Assembly (NCBI GenBank): GCA_030431255.1
Contig: JAUIJL010000001.1
Span: 62,001 to 126,000 of the forward strand
Source: Thermoanaerobaculia bacterium
GTDB lineage: Bacteria > Acidobacteriota > Thermoanaerobaculia > Multivoradales > J023
Direction of reading: 5' to 3'
Length of the DNA stretch: 64,000 nt
The notes beneath the pieces were generated by a model. It did no database searches. It saw nothing but the letters and a program-made list of their open reading frames with translations, and was not told where the DNA came from. The position numbers were made by a program, and so were the translations under genes. Shown piece after piece: positions 63,936 to 64,000 of the stretch (position 1 is the first letter of the stretch; each line of letters starts with the position of its first letter).

Positions 63936-64000
63936 ATGCAAATGCCGCCCCGGAACATCGCCATCCTCCTGCTGCTGACGGTCTTCGCCTTGCCGGCCTA
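63936..64000 (+). CDS. Start of an exported or membrane-anchored protein (partial)
   Basis: The last 65 bp read M-Q-M-P-P-R-N-I-A-I-L-L-L-L-T-V-F-A-L-P-A, a typical signal/anchor segment, cut by the window end. TTAAGAT about 60 bp upstream could be its -10. The start may be ATG 63936 or 63942. S41-type peptidases of related bacteria often begin similarly, but this is too little to name it. Confidence 0.45.
   Translation, partial: MQMPPRNIAILLLLTVFALPA

Overview
The window is 64 kb of GC-rich bacterial chromosome with about 47 protein genes, no RNA genes, no insertion sequences and no CRISPR array that I can see. No single gene names the organism. Many exported, repeat-built proteins, a CHAT protease locus run by an ECF-type sigma factor, an AttH/CrtC-like lipoprotein with an FtsX-type ABC transporter, an IPTL-CTERM sorting tail, abundant lipoproteins and OmpA, and frequent GTG/TTG starts behind good Shine-Dalgarno sites together suggest a Gram-negative, probably Acidobacteriota-like (Thermoanaerobaculia/Holophagae type) bacterium. 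That placement is inference.

Layout. 1-5.2 kb: HEAT-repeat proteins, a 16-bp tandem repeat array, two small secreted proteins, and a sigma/zinc-finger anti-sigma/TonB-C-like operon. 5.4-12.5 kb: a secreted alpha/beta hydrolase, then an overlapping ion-transport operon (MscS-like channel, MgtE N-CBS protein without a membrane part, full MgtE, SLC13-type permease with RCK_C domains). 12.8-17.3 kb: monomeric isocitrate dehydrogenase, then a PQQ-propeller protein with a LolA-like partner. 17.3-24 kb (minus): alkylsulfatase, then an AttH-like lipoprotein, FtsX permease and ABC ATPase operon. 24-32 kb: M28 peptidase, a minus-strand rtcB/membrane protein/VWA/OmpA group, and formate-THF ligase. 32-36.9 kb (minus): a large MA-type peptidase/TPR protein and an Mrr-like/Clp-N-like fusion. 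37.4-44 kb (minus): sigma factor, CHAT lipoprotein, anti-sigma-like membrane protein and subtilase. 44-52 kb: M20 amidohydrolase, a 975-aa repeat protein, an AhpD-like protein with an in-frame UGA, a Usp-like protein and an NhaD/ArsB-type permease. 52.4-59.3 kb: a 2306-aa lamin-tail/nuclease/TSP3 surface protein. 59.5-64 kb: a zinc-ribbon TPR protein, GNAT plus rhodanese divergent from an FtrA/GlxA-type regulator, L-serine dehydratase, and the start of one further exported protein.

The strongest unusual signal is at 48970-49545 (minus). Two adjacent reading frames are one AhpD/peroxidase-related gene whose redox motif reads Cys-His-Tyr-UGA where the family has Cys-x-x-Cys. The UGA is followed by a hairpin whose GGUC apical loop sits at the same distance as in the E. 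coli fdhF SECIS. I read it as a selenoprotein (CxxU). The second candidate system is the sigma-CHAT-anti-sigma-subtilase locus (37.4-44 kb), with the Mrr-like/Clp-N-like fusion just downstream.
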